This document shows, piece after piece, positions 46,400 through 55,122 of a DNA stretch of 64,000 nt. Made by a program: the position numbers and the translations under genes. Position 1 is the stretch's first letter. Every line of letters starts with the position of its first letter. The DNA lies in contig NZ_FNJJ01000008.1 of assembly GCF_900104265.1 (NCBI RefSeq), positions 1-64,000 of the forward strand, written 5' to 3'. Source of the DNA: Ectopseudomonas guguanensis. Lineage in GTDB: Bacteria > Pseudomonadota > Gammaproteobacteria > Pseudomonadales > Pseudomonadaceae. The notes beneath the pieces are model-generated. The model ran no database searches, had not been told where the DNA came from, and worked only from the letters and a program-made list of their open reading frames with translations.

Positions 46400-46669
46400 A
46401 TGCGTCGTCTACTGCTCGCTTCCGCCCTGCTGGCCTGCACCGCGCCGGCCTTCGCCAAGACCGAATGCACCACGACCGACCGCTCCACCTGGCAGGACCC
46501 CGACCAGTTCCAGGCCAAGCTCGTGGCCGATGGCTACAGGATCAACAAGTTCAAGATCACCGAAGGCAACTGCTACGAGATCTACGGCTTCGACAGGGAG
46601 GGCCGCAAGGTCGAGATCTACCACGACCCGGTCAGTGGCAAGGCCGTGAAGACCGAGATCGAAGACTGA
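46400..46669 (+). CDS. PepSY-like small secreted protein, copy 1
   Basis: The product has 89 residues. Signal peptide cleaved after AFA (about 19), then a two-cysteine domain with FQAKLVADGYRINKFKITEGNCYEIYGFDREGRKVEIYHDP, the PepSY_2 pattern of periplasmic proteins. AGGAG lies 7 bases before the ATG at 46400, which decides against the ATG at 46385. A second copy follows 53 bases later. Such domains are proposed inhibitors or sensors in the periplasm, but no function is proven. Confidence 0.8.
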   Translation: MRRLLLASALLACTAPAFAKTECTTTDRSTWQDPDQFQAKLVADGYRINKFKITEGNCYEIYGFDREGRKVEIYHDPVSGKAVKTEIED

Positions 46670-46722
46670 TCGCAGCCCTGGCGCCGGCCCTGGGGCCGGT
46701 GCCCCGTGACGAGAGAGCCGCC

Positions 46723-47025
46723 ATGTCCCACCTTGCCCGTACCGCCCTCGGCGGCCTGCTGCTGCTCGGCGCTACGCCGCTGATGGCCGATACCGATTGT
46801 GCCCGCCCCGACCGCAGTGCCTGGATGCCCGAGTCGCAGTTTCGCGAGCAGATGAAACGCCAGGGCGTGCAGATCACCAAGTTTCGCATCACCCCCGGTC
46901 ACTGCTACGAGATCTATGGCTTCGATGCCACCGGTCGCAAGCTGGAGATCTACTACGACCCGGTCGATGCCCGCCCGGTAGAAGAAGTCGCCAGCTCGCA
47001 CCTGGCCTCGCCAAGACATCCCTGA
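46723..47025 (+). CDS. PepSY-like small secreted protein, copy 2
   Basis: The product has 100 residues. Signal peptide to about 22 (LMA), then ADTDCARPDRSAWMPESQFREQMKRQG.QITKFRITPGHCYEIYGFDATGRKLEIYYDP. It matches copy 1 position for position, including both cysteines, over about 65 residues, so it is a tandem duplication. GAGAGAG precedes the ATG. It ends 10 bases before the sialidase-fold gene, which suggests cotranscription with the envelope operon. Confidence 0.8.
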   Translation: MSHLARTALGGLLLLGATPLMADTDCARPDRSAWMPESQFREQMKRQGVQITKFRITPGHCYEIYGFDATGRKLEIYYDPVDARPVEEVASSHLASPRHP

Positions 47026-47035
47026 ACCACCGATC

Positions 47036-48316
47036 ATGACCTCGACCTTCAAGACCTGCGCCCTGCTGCTGGGCGCAGCCACGGTGTTCACCTGGGCCTG
47101 GCTCGGCGCCACGCCCCATGCGCTGGCCCCCTTCGCCAGCCAGTCGGCGACGCCCGCAACCGACTCTGCACCCGCCCTGGCCGCGCACTTCGCCTCATCA
47201 GACCTGGAGGATTTCGTTCACTCCGCCTCCATCACCGGCCTGCCCGGCGGCGATCTGATGGCGGCCTGGTTCGCCGGAACACGCGAAGGCGCAGCCGATG
47301 TGCAGATCCGCGCCGCGCGCTTCGATGCCGCCAGCGGCCAGTGGAGCGCCGAACGCGTACTGGCCACCCGTGAGGCCACCCAGCGTGCGGTCGGCAAGCA
47401 CATCCGCAAGCTGGGCAACCCGGTGATCAGCCTGGCGCCAGACAACCGCCTGTGGCTGTTCTACGTCTCGGTGTCTCTCGGTGGCTGGGCCGGTAGCGCG
47501 GTCAACGCCATGGTCTCCGAGGACCTCGGTGAAACCTGGTCGGCGCCCCGCCAACTGGTCACCAGTCCCTTTCTCAACATCAGCACCCTGGTGCGCGCCG
47601 CGCCGGTGTTTCATGCCGACGGCAGCATCGGCCTGCCGGTTTACCACGAGTTCCTCGGCAAGTTTCCCGAATACCTGCACCTGAGCGCGAAAGGTGAAGT
47701 ATTGGGCAAGTACCGCATCGGCAAAGGGCGCTATTCGTTGCAGCCCACCGTAGTGCCGCTGAACGAAAATCGTGCCGTTGCCCTGCTGCGTTACGCCGGT
47801 GAGGAGCATCACCGTGTACTGGCCAGCTACAGTGAGGACGCCGGGCGTAGCTGGAGCCGGCCGCAGCCAGTGGAGCCGAGCAACCCCAACTCGTCCCTGG
47901 CGGCGGTCGGTCGCCCCGACGGCAGCCTGCTGGTGGCGATGAATGACCTGGAGGACGGCCGCTTCCGTCTGACCCTCTACGCCACCGATGCCAAGCTAGG
48001 CAACTGGCGCACCCTGGGCGAGCTGGACGAGACGCCCAACCCCTGGGGCGAACCGATCCCGCGCGACGAATTTCCTGCCGTGGTCAGCGAAAAATTCCGC
48101 ACCAGCGGCGGCAAGCCCGAGCAGCAGGCGCAGTTCCTCGAGCGGGTGAGCGCGCGCATGTGCAGCGCCGAAGGCTGCACCTTCGACTACGAGTACCCCT
48201 ACTTCACCCGTGACCGCGAGGGTACCTACCACCTGGTCTATTCGTGGAACGACATGTTCATCAAGCACCTGGCCTTCAACGAGGCCTGGCTGTCGGAGCG
48301 CCGCCCGCATGACTGA
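47036..48316 (+). CDS. Sialidase-fold (BNR/Asp-box) envelope protein
   Basis: A 426-residue exported or membrane-anchored protein: N-terminal hydrophobic stretch (about 6–26), then a six-bladed-propeller-like domain with Asp-boxes SEDLGETW and SEDAGRSW and repeated N/S-rich blades. Family members are sialidases or other glycan-active hydrolases and lyases; catalytic Arg/Asp/Tyr residues could not be placed with certainty. It overlaps the next gene by 8 bases. With the LTA-synthase-like partner downstream, a surface glycan substrate is inferred, not sialic acid. Confidence 0.78.
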   Translation: MTSTFKTCALLLGAATVFTWAWLGATPHALAPFASQSATPATDSAPALAAHFASSDLEDFVHSASITGLPGGDLMAAWFAGTREGAADVQIRAARFDAASGQWSAERVLATREATQRAVGKHIRKLGNPVISLAPDNRLWLFYVSVSLGGWAGSAVNAMVSEDLGETWSAPRQLVTSPFLNISTLVRAAPVFHADGSIGLPVYHEFLGKFPEYLHLSAKGEVLGKYRIGKGRYSLQPTVVPLNENRAVALLRYAGEEHHRVLASYSEDAGRSWSRPQPVEPSNPNSSLAAVGRPDGSLLVAMNDLEDGRFRLTLYATDAKLGNWRTLGELDETPNPWGEPIPRDEFPAVVSEKFRTSGGKPEQQAQFLERVSARMCSAEGCTFDYEYPYFTRDREGTYHLVYSWNDMFIKHLAFNEAWLSERRPHD

Positions 48317-48899
48317 CTTCTGGCTGCCGCACCTGGCCTTTGCCCTGCTGGCTTTCCTGATCTTCACGCGACTGACGCGCAATACGACACAACGCGGCGT
48401 CCTGCTGACGGGCTGTCTGCTGCTCAGCCTGGTGCCGCTGCAGGGCATCAGCCTGGCGTTGCAGTTGCGCACCTACATCGGCGACCTGTCGGTGGCCAGC
48501 CTGGTGCTGCTGGGCTGGGCGACCCTGTGCCGCTTCGGCGTGCCTCCTGCCGGCGCCCGTGATCGCCTGGCCAGCCTGGCACTGTTCGCCGGCCTGGCCG
48601 TGCTGCTCTACCCGGCGGCGCTGGGCCTGAGTTATGCCGACCCCTACCAGCTCGGCTTCGCGCCGCGACCAATGCTGCTGGTGCTGGGCCTGCTGTGCGC
48701 GGTGCTGATCGTCCAGCGTAGCTGGCTCGGCGCGCTGGCCTTGGTGCTGGCGACCCTGGCCTTCGCCCTGCGCCTGGGTGCCTCGGAAAACTACTGGGAC
48801 TACCTGATCGACCCCTACCTGGCCCTCTATAGCCTGGGCGCCTTGCTCAGCGCCGCTGTGCGCTGGCTGCTGGCCCGACCGACAAGGAAACTCGCATGA
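48309..48899 (+). CDS. Polytopic membrane protein of the glycan operon
   Basis: A 196-residue protein with about six hydrophobic helices and no motif I recognise. It overlaps the sialidase-fold gene by 8 bases and the LTA-synthase-like gene by 4 (ATGA), so the three are translationally coupled. The ATG at 48309 is the only start consistent with the overlap. It may be a membrane partner of the enzyme that follows; that is inference. Confidence 0.7.
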   Translation: MTDFWLPHLAFALLAFLIFTRLTRNTTQRGVLLTGCLLLSLVPLQGISLALQLRTYIGDLSVASLVLLGWATLCRFGVPPAGARDRLASLALFAGLAVLLYPAALGLSYADPYQLGFAPRPMLLVLGLLCAVLIVQRSWLGALALVLATLAFALRLGASENYWDYLIDPYLALYSLGALLSAAVRWLLARPTRKLA

Positions 48900-50932
48900 G
48901 CTGGCTGAAATCCCGCCGCCTGCATTATCTCGCAGGCCTGACGGCGCTGCTGTTCGTCCTCTTCGCGGCCCTGCGCGGGCTGTTTCTACTGGGCTTCTCC
49001 GCCGTCGACAGCCTCAGCGACCCGGACGTGCTGCGCACCCTCGGCATCGGCCTGCGCTTCGACCTGCGCCTGGCCCTGCTGCTGATGCTGCCGGCAGGCC
49101 TCCTGCTGGCGCTGCCGAAGCTGCGCCTGGCGCGCTTTCGCGCGGTGCGCTGGCTGCTGCGCGGCTACCTGCTGCTGGCCGTGGCGTCGCTGGGCCTGCT
49201 GTATATCATCGACTTCGGCCACTACGCCTACCTGGGCGTGCGCCTCAACGCCACCGTGCTGCGCTTTGCCGGCGATGCGCAGATTTCCGCCGGCATGCTC
49301 TGGCAGACCTACCCGGTGCTGTGGATCACCCTGGCCTGGCTGGCCGGTGTGACGCTGTGGGCCTGGGCGCTGCTGCGTCTGGAACGCGTCACCCTGGATC
49401 GCCCGCAAACGCAGCGGGTAGGCGCGTTGCCGGCAATCGGCGGTACGGCGGTGGTGAGCGTGCTGGTGTTCTTCGGCCTGCTCGGCCGCGTCAGCGCGCT
49501 GAACCTGGAAAACCCGGTGCCGCTGCGCTGGAGCGATGCCTTCTACAGTGGCAACGGCCAGATCGGCGCGCTCGGCCTCAACCCGGCGCTGTTTCTCTTC
49601 GACACCCTCAAGCTCGAACCCGCCGCCTTCGACGAGGCCGCCACGCGCGAGCACTACGACGTGGTGGCCGATTACCTGGGCGTCAGCGAACGCGATGCGC
49701 AGGGGCTGAACTTCTTCCGTCATCAGCCGGTGCAGGCACATCGCATCCAGGCCGAGCGCCCGCCCAACGTGATTTTCGTCATGCTCGAATCCCTCGGCAC
49801 CAGTGCCGTGGGTGCCTACGGCAACCCGCTGAACCCGACGCCGAATCTGGATCGCCTGGCCCAGCAAAGCTGGTTCTTCCGCCACTTTTACGTGCCGGTC
49901 ACCGGTACCGCCAAGACGGTATGGGCGAGCATCACCGGCATCCCAGACGTGTCGCGGCAGGAGACCGCCACACGCAACCCATTGATCGCCCGCCAGCGCA
50001 CGCTGATCAACGCATTGGACGGGTATGAGAAGTTCTACATGATCGGCGGCAATGCCGGCTGGGCCAACATCAACGCGCTGATTCGCCAGAGCATCGACGG
50101 CGTGCAGCTCTATGAGGAGCGCCACTGGCAGTCGCCACAGGTGGACGTGTGGGGCATATCCGATCTGGATTTCTTCAAGGAAAGTACGCGCATCCTCGGC
50201 GCCCTACCCAAGGACAAGCCGTTCTTCGCCTACCTGCAGACCTCCGGCAACCACAGGCCCTTCACCATCCCCAAGTACAACGACGGTTTCGAGCCGCTCG
50301 ACCTGCCGCTGGAGCAGGTGCAGCAGGCCGGTTCGCGCAGCGTCGAGCAGTACAACGCGGTGCGCCTGCTGGACTTCAATATCGGTCGCCTGATGGAGCT
50401 GGCGAAGGAGCAGGGCTTCTACGACGACAGCATTTTCGTCTTCTTCGGCGACCACAACACCCGCATCAGCCAGATCCCGCACATGGCGCCGGCCTTCGAG
50501 CAACTGGGGCTGGAGAGCAACAACGTACCGCTGCTGATCCACGCGCCGAAATGGCTGGCGCCACGTGAGTTCGACGAAGCCGTGGGCCTGGCCGACCTGC
50601 TGCCGACCGTGGCCGGCCTGGTGGGCGTGCCGTTCGACAACGGCGGTCTCGGTCGCGACCTGCAACTGCCAGCGCCGGAAGGCGAGCGCGTGGTACCGCT
50701 GGTGCTGCAGGAAGGCAGCTTCCCGGTGATCGGCGCGGTGACCCGCGATTTTCTCGTGCAGATGCAGCACGACGGCAGCTCGCCGACCCTGCACGACCTG
50801 CGCTCGCCGACGCCACGCGACAACGTCGCCAAACGCCACCCGGAGGAATTCCAGCGCCTGCTGGCACTGAGCCGTGGCCTGCACGAGGCCGCGCGCTTGC
50901 AGATGTACCGCAACGTGCAGGCGGAGGAGTGA
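48896..50932 (+). CDS. LTA synthase/sulfatase-family phosphoglycerol transferase
   Basis: A 678-residue membrane enzyme. Five hydrophobic helices in the first ~220 residues, then a periplasmic alkaline-phosphatase-superfamily domain from about 290: NVIFVMLESLG (metal Glu), the nucleophile Thr341 (TGTAKTVWAS), FAYLQTSGNHRPF and FFGDHNTR (metal Asp-His). LtaS-type enzymes move phosphoglycerol from phosphatidylglycerol to a glycan. In Gram-negatives the usual targets are periplasmic glucans (OpgB-like). Its last ~10 codons are repeated twice downstream. Confidence 0.88.
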   Translation: MSWLKSRRLHYLAGLTALLFVLFAALRGLFLLGFSAVDSLSDPDVLRTLGIGLRFDLRLALLLMLPAGLLLALPKLRLARFRAVRWLLRGYLLLAVASLGLLYIIDFGHYAYLGVRLNATVLRFAGDAQISAGMLWQTYPVLWITLAWLAGVTLWAWALLRLERVTLDRPQTQRVGALPAIGGTAVVSVLVFFGLLGRVSALNLENPVPLRWSDAFYSGNGQIGALGLNPALFLFDTLKLEPAAFDEAATREHYDVVADYLGVSERDAQGLNFFRHQPVQAHRIQAERPPNVIFVMLESLGTSAVGAYGNPLNPTPNLDRLAQQSWFFRHFYVPVTGTAKTVWASITGIPDVSRQETATRNPLIARQRTLINALDGYEKFYMIGGNAGWANINALIRQSIDGVQLYEERHWQSPQVDVWGISDLDFFKESTRILGALPKDKPFFAYLQTSGNHRPFTIPKYNDGFEPLDLPLEQVQQAGSRSVEQYNAVRLLDFNIGRLMELAKEQGFYDDSIFVFFGDHNTRISQIPHMAPAFEQLGLESNNVPLLIHAPKWLAPREFDEAVGLADLLPTVAGLVGVPFDNGGLGRDLQLPAPEGERVVPLVLQEGSFPVIGAVTRDFLVQMQHDGSSPTLHDLRSPTPRDNVAKRHPEEFQRLLALSRGLHEAARLQMYRNVQAEE

Positions 50933-51350
50933 GCGCACCTGTAGGAGGCGCTTCAGCGGCGAGCCTTATATCGCGGCTGAAGCCGCTCCTACGGTGATCG
51001 TCCGTAGCCCGGATACAGCCGAGCGACGCGCTGCAGATGTATCGCAACGTACAGGAGAGGGATGAGCCCCGTGGGAGGCGCTTTAGCGGCGAGCTTTATC
51101 GCGGCTGAAGTCGCTCCCACGGTAATCTCCCGTAGCCCGGATGCAATCCGGGGATAAGGTGCCGGATATTCCCGGATTACATCCGGGCTACGCGCCGCAG
51201 ATGTACCGCACCGTGCAGAGCCCGACCTGTAGGAGCCGCTTCAGCGGCGAGCTTTATCACGGCTGAAGCCGCTCCCACGGCGATTACCCGTAGCCCGGAT
51301 GCAATCCGGGAAAAGGTGCCGGGTATTCCCGGATTACATCCGGGCTACGC
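50891..51350. repeat. Three tandem units of gene 3' end plus REP-like palindromes
   Basis: Three consecutive units begin at 50891, 51031 and 51195. Each has the CGC-GCAGATGTACCGCAACGTGCAG tail of the LtaS-like gene, a GTAGGAGGCGCTTCAGCGGC palindrome and a GTAGCCCGGATGCAATCCGGG palindrome; the last two units also carry an inverted second copy (…CCCGGATTACATCCGGGCTAC). Unit 2 still encodes QMYRNVQ. The unit is about 140–165 bases with a few differences per copy, so it is an old tandem duplication. The 412-base spacer holds no other gene. Confidence 0.85.
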
Positions 51351-52337
51351 ACGAAAGCGACTCGGCGGCACGCCGCTCCAGCGTTGGAAGGCATGACGAA
51401 AGCTGGCGGTTTCGCTGAAGCCCAGCACCTCGGCGATGCGGTACACCGGCCATTGCTCTTCGTTGAGTAGCGCCTTGGCGCGCTCGAAGCGCAGCTCATC
51501 GAGCAGGCCCTGGTAGCTGGTGCCCAACTCCTGCAGGTGACGGCGCAGGGTACGCGGCGAACAGTGCATCTGCTGCGCCAGGTTCTCCAGCCCCGGCGGC
51601 TCGGCCAACTGCGCGGCGAGTAGCTGGCGTACCCGCTCCAGCCAGGCCTGGCGGCTGCTGAACTCGGCGTTCAGGCGCCGGCAGCGTTCCACCATGTCGC
51701 CATGGGTGACGCTGTCGGCCAGCGGCAGGCGGCGTTCCAGCCACTCGGCGGGAAAGGCGAAGGCGTTGCGCTGCGCGGCAAAACGCAGTGGGCAGGGAAA
51801 GCTGTGCGCATAGCGCTTCACGTAGCGCGGCCGGGCATGGGTGAACTCGGCAGCCTTGAGCGGCAGCGGCTGGCCCAGCAGCTCGTCACCGATCAGTTTC
51901 AGCGAGGCCAGGCACATCTCCACGTTGAACACCTCCAGCGTCGCGGCATCGCGATAGCCACCCGCGCAGATCCAGGCCAACTCGCCCTCCACCTGCAGCT
52001 CCAGGCGGAAGTAGGTACCGAGCAGGGCCGGGTACTGCAGCAGCAGGCGCCAGGCGTCACCAAAGGTGGCAGCCGAGAGCGCGGCGTAACCCAGCAGCCC
52101 ATAGGAGGAAACATGCAGACTGCGCCCCAACTCCAGCCCAAGGTCGGCCCGCAGGGCCAGGGCATTGGCGCATACCTGCAGCTCCTGCACCCGGGTGATG
52201 CGCGCGTCGGCATTGTCCAGATCGGCCGCACCAATCCCGCTCCCGGCCAGCAATTGCGGGTGCAGCTCGGGCTGGTCGGCGAAGCGTTGCAGGATCAGGG
52301 AAACCACGTGCAGGGTGGTCAGCGAGGCATGCAGCAT
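51345..52337 (-). CDS. AraC-family regulator
   Basis: A 330-residue regulator: N-terminal Arabinose_bd-type domain (about 1–215, GLLGYAALSAATFGDAWRLLLQY) and C-terminal AraC helix-turn-helix pair (about 240–330: LAQQMHCSPRTLRRHLQELGTSY and IAEVLGFSETASFRHAFQRWSGVPPSRFR). Pseudomonad relatives control catabolic genes. No target is visible because flanking genes are on other transcripts. The tandem repeat array overlaps its last codons, so the repeats come up to the stop. Confidence 0.9.
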   Translation of the reverse strand: MLHASLTTLHVVSLILQRFADQPELHPQLLAGSGIGAADLDNADARITRVQELQVCANALALRADLGLELGRSLHVSSYGLLGYAALSAATFGDAWRLLLQYPALLGTYFRLELQVEGELAWICAGGYRDAATLEVFNVEMCLASLKLIGDELLGQPLPLKAAEFTHARPRYVKRYAHSFPCPLRFAAQRNAFAFPAEWLERRLPLADSVTHGDMVERCRRLNAEFSSRQAWLERVRQLLAAQLAEPPGLENLAQQMHCSPRTLRRHLQELGTSYQGLLDELRFERAKALLNEEQWPVYRIAEVLGFSETASFRHAFQRWSGVPPSRFRA

Positions 52338-52417
52338 GATGCGTTCCGTCGGTGCAGATGGACAAAAGAACGCAAGAAATATGCCGCAGGTGGCGGGCCG
52401 CAGCCCGCCACCGAAGA

Positions 52418-53212
52418 TCAGCGATTACGCAGGATGGCGTTGATGAAGTCGCCCTGGTTGGCTTCATCCGGGTGGGTGGTGAACTGCAGCTGGCCGTCCT
52501 TCTCGTGCAGTTTCAGCGCCTCGCCGAAGCGGCAGTCGACGCCCTTGAGGGTCTTGGCTTCGGCCTTGTAGCGATCGTCACGCCCGCACAGATAGGCCAT
52601 CTGGTTGACCACTTCGCCACAGAAGCTCGGCACGCTGAGGCCGATCAGCTGATCGTCGCTGATCGCGCTCCAGTCCACCTGGGTCTTCAGCGGCGTACCG
52701 CAGGCCTTGGAGGCTTCGCCATCCATCTCCTGCAGGCGGGCACTGTAGTCGGCCAGGCGCTGCTTGCGATCGAAGGCCGCCAGGCGCGCCTGAACGCCGT
52801 CCTTCTCCTGCTTCTGGTAGATCGCCAGCAGGTCCTTGGGCTTCAGCGCCTTGGTCTTGTCCTCGCTGTAGCTGAGCTCGAAGCCCTGGGTATTGGGCAG
52901 GTTGAGCTGGTAGCTCTCGCCGCTCCAGGCGCGGCGCTTGTTCAGCAGGTTGTAGTCACGACCATCGAGGCGAATGCCGTAGTCGCGCTGCTCGTTGCCC
53001 AGCTCGCGGACGTCGGTGAGAAACACCACTTCGTCGAGCGGGTGGTTGATGCCGCGGACCTGCACCAGGGCCTGCTTGCCGTCGGCAGAGGGCGCCAGCG
53101 CCAGGCTCACGCCCTGACCGGCATCGAATACCTGGGGATGCTTGGCCAGTTCGATGGCCGAGACCTGGACGGACAGCAGAGAAAGGGCGAATAACGCAAG
53201 GCAGGGTTTCAT
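52418..53212 (-). CDS. Secreted protein of unknown function
   Basis: A 264-residue exported protein: signal peptide cleaved after VSA (about 19), then a beta-rich domain (30–110, EVVFLTDVRELGNEQRDYGIRLDGRDYNLL) and a C-terminal half with five cysteines that could form disulfides (KACGTPLK…SFCGEVVNQMAYLCGRDD…DCRFGEAL). Periplasmic, but the family is not recognised. Transcribed alone between AraC and adhP. Confidence 0.7.
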   Translation of the reverse strand: MKPCLALFALSLLSVQVSAIELAKHPQVFDAGQGVSLALAPSADGKQALVQVRGINHPLDEVVFLTDVRELGNEQRDYGIRLDGRDYNLLNKRRAWSGESYQLNLPNTQGFELSYSEDKTKALKPKDLLAIYQKQEKDGVQARLAAFDRKQRLADYSARLQEMDGEASKACGTPLKTQVDWSAISDDQLIGLSVPSFCGEVVNQMAYLCGRDDRYKAEAKTLKGVDCRFGEALKLHEKDGQLQFTTHPDEANQGDFINAILRNR

Positions 53213-53326
53213 TGGGCACGTCCTTGTACGGATGAAGAGCGCACAGTATAGCCAGCCGCCAACCGACGATCTGTGCGCCCTTGCGCGTCTGCCCTGTAGG
53301 AAATTACCTGTCCGTGATCACTCGGC

Positions 53327-54349
53327 TCAGAACCTCAGCACCACGCGCCCCTCGATCTGCCCACCGCGCATCTGTTCGAAGATGCCGTTGATGTTGTCCA
53401 GGCTGTCGCTGTGCACCGTGGCCTTGACCAGGCCCTCGCCGGCAAAATCCAGCGCCTCCTGCAGATCGGCGCGGGTGCCGACGATCGAGCCGGTGATGCT
53501 GATGGCCTTGAGCACCACATCGAAGATCGGCGTGGGGAAGTCGCCCGGCGGCAGGCCGACCAGCGCGATCGTGCCGTGCCGGCGTGCCATGCCGATGGCC
53601 TGGCCGAAGGCGGCGTTGGACACCGCGGTGACCAGCACGCCGTGAGCGCCACCGATATCACGCTGCACCACTTCGGCTGGGTCTTCCTTGCGTGCATTGA
53701 TGGTCAGGCTGGCGCCGAGCTTGCGCGCCAGTTCCAGCTTGGCATCGTCGACATCCACCGCGACCACGTGCAGGCCCATGGCGCGGGCGTACTGCACAGC
53801 CACATGACCGAGGCCGCCGATGCCGGAGATGGCCACCCACTGGCCAGGGCGTGCCTTGGTTTCCTTGAGGCCCTTGTACACCGTCACGCCTGCGCAAAGG
53901 ATCGGTGCGATTTCAAGGAAATCGACGTTCTTCGGCAGGATACCGACATAGTTGGGGTCAGCCAGCACGTACTCGGCATAGCCGCCGTTGATCGAATAAC
54001 CGGTGTTCTGCTGACTCTCGCAGAGCGTCTCCCAGCCGGTCAGGCAGTGCTCGCAGCAGCCACAGGCGGTGTAGAGCCAGGGCACACCGACACGGTCGCC
54101 TTCCCTCACCCGAGTCACGCCGCTGCCGACCGCCACCACGTAGCCGACGCCCTCGTGACCGGGAATGAACGGCAGGCTCGGCTTCACCGGCCAGTCGCCT
54201 TCGGCGGCGTGCAGGTCGGTGTGACATACACCCGACGCTTCGATCTTCACCAGAATCTGCCCCGGGCCGGGTAGCGGGGTTTGCACCTCCTCGATACGCA
54301 GCGGCTGCCCGAAGGCGTGGACGACTGCGGCTTTCATGGTCTGGTTCAT
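53327..54349 (-). CDS. adhP: Zinc alcohol dehydrogenase AdhP/AdhA
   Basis: A 340-residue NAD-dependent, medium-chain zinc dehydrogenase. Catalytic zinc ligands Cys42 (GVCHTD) and His65-Glu66 (GHEGVG); structural zinc Cys96, Cys99, Cys102 and Cys110; NAD fold [13 protein letters not shown]. It interconverts ethanol and acetaldehyde. The ATG at 54349 is preceded by GAGGAAC; the 37 extra codons are unlikely. It lies next to purE as in PAO1 (PA5427/PA5426 by memory) and shares a divergent spacer with it. Confidence 0.94.
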   Translation of the reverse strand: MNQTMKAAVVHAFGQPLRIEEVQTPLPGPGQILVKIEASGVCHTDLHAAEGDWPVKPSLPFIPGHEGVGYVVAVGSGVTRVREGDRVGVPWLYTACGCCEHCLTGWETLCESQQNTGYSINGGYAEYVLADPNYVGILPKNVDFLEIAPILCAGVTVYKGLKETKARPGQWVAISGIGGLGHVAVQYARAMGLHVVAVDVDDAKLELARKLGASLTINARKEDPAEVVQRDIGGAHGVLVTAVSNAAFGQAIGMARRHGTIALVGLPPGDFPTPIFDVVLKAISITGSIVGTRADLQEALDFAGEGLVKATVHSDSLDNINGIFEQMRGGQIEGRVVLRF

Positions 54350-54503
54350 ACGCTGTTCCTCTTCCATGCGAGTGTCTGCCCAGTGTGCGCGCGCAGCCCA
54401 CGCCGGCATTGCTCCAGAGCAAGGTTTGCGCGGTTTTATCCCTCTGCCCCCACGCCGCATGACAAACGGTCATCGCCCCTGCCCGCCAGCGCTGGCTTTG
54501 CGT

Positions 54504-54509
54504 TATACT
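54504..54509 (+). promoter_or_regulatory. Probable -10 box of the purEK leader
   Basis: TATACT preceded by TTTGCGT; no good -35 is seen at 17 bases. Transcription would start near 54516 and run into the hairpin at 54551. Confidence 0.45.
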
Positions 54510-54550
54510 GCGCGGCCTTCGGCCGGCAGCACCCGGCCAACGAATCATGA

Positions 54551-54587
54551 CAAGCCACGCTGGCCCGCCCGCGTGGCTTGTTGGTTT
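54551..54587 (+). terminator. Intrinsic terminator inside the purE leader
   Basis: A 10-bp perfect stem CAAGCCACGC/GCGTGGCTTG with a 10-base loop is followed by TTGGTTTTT, 40 bases before the purE ATG. Its place in front of the operon indicates attenuation, or the end of a short (~70-nt) leader RNA. Confidence 0.75.
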
Positions 54588-54626
54588 TTGACGCGCCGCG
54601 AGGCGCCCGAGAGAAGAGGCACGACG

Positions 54627-55118
54627 ATGAGCGCACTGGTTGGCGTGATCATGGGCTCCAAGTCCGATTGGTCCACCCTTAGCCACACCGCCGAGATGCT
54701 GGACAAGCTGGGCATTCCCCACGAGGTCAAGGTGGTTTCCGCCCACCGCACCCCGGACCTGCTGTTCCAGTACGCCGAAGAGGCGGAAGCCCGCGGCATC
54801 CAGGTGATCATCGCCGGTGCCGGTGGCGCCGCTCACCTGCCGGGCATGTGCGCGGCCAAGACCCATCTGCCGGTGCTTGGCGTGCCGGTACAGTCGTCCA
54901 TGCTCTCGGGCGTCGACTCGCTGCTGTCGATCGTGCAGATGCCGGCCGGCATCCCGGTCGCCACCCTGGCCATCGGCAAGGCTGGCGCGGTCAACGCCGC
55001 CCTGCTCGCCGCCAGCATCCTCGGTCACCAGCACCCGCAGTTCCATGCGGCGCTCAAGCAGTTCCGCCAGGAGCAGACCGATACCGTGCTGAGCAACCCG
55101 GACCCGCGCGAGGCATGA
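54627..55118 (+). CDS. purE: N5-carboxyaminoimidazole ribonucleotide mutase PurE
   Basis: A 163-residue class I Pur[21 protein letters not shown] near the start (Ser and Asp of the CO2/phosphate loop), [10 protein letters not shown] and [18 protein letters not shown]. It moves the carboxyl group on N5-CAIR to give CAIR in purine synthesis. GAGAAGAGGC precedes the ATG. The gene lies behind a terminator-like leader, and purK begins 4 bases after it. Confidence 0.96.
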   Translation: MSALVGVIMGSKSDWSTLSHTAEMLDKLGIPHEVKVVSAHRTPDLLFQYAEEAEARGIQVIIAGAGGAAHLPGMCAAKTHLPVLGVPVQSSMLSGVDSLLSIVQMPAGIPVATLAIGKAGAVNAALLAASILGHQHPQFHAALKQFRQEQTDTVLSNPDPREA

Positions 55119-55122
55119 TGCG

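Noticed and set aside
50940..51350. Possible CRISPR array
   Set aside because: Repeats are palindromic, of two alternating kinds with irregular spacing, and include a copied gene tail; no unique spacers and no cas genes.
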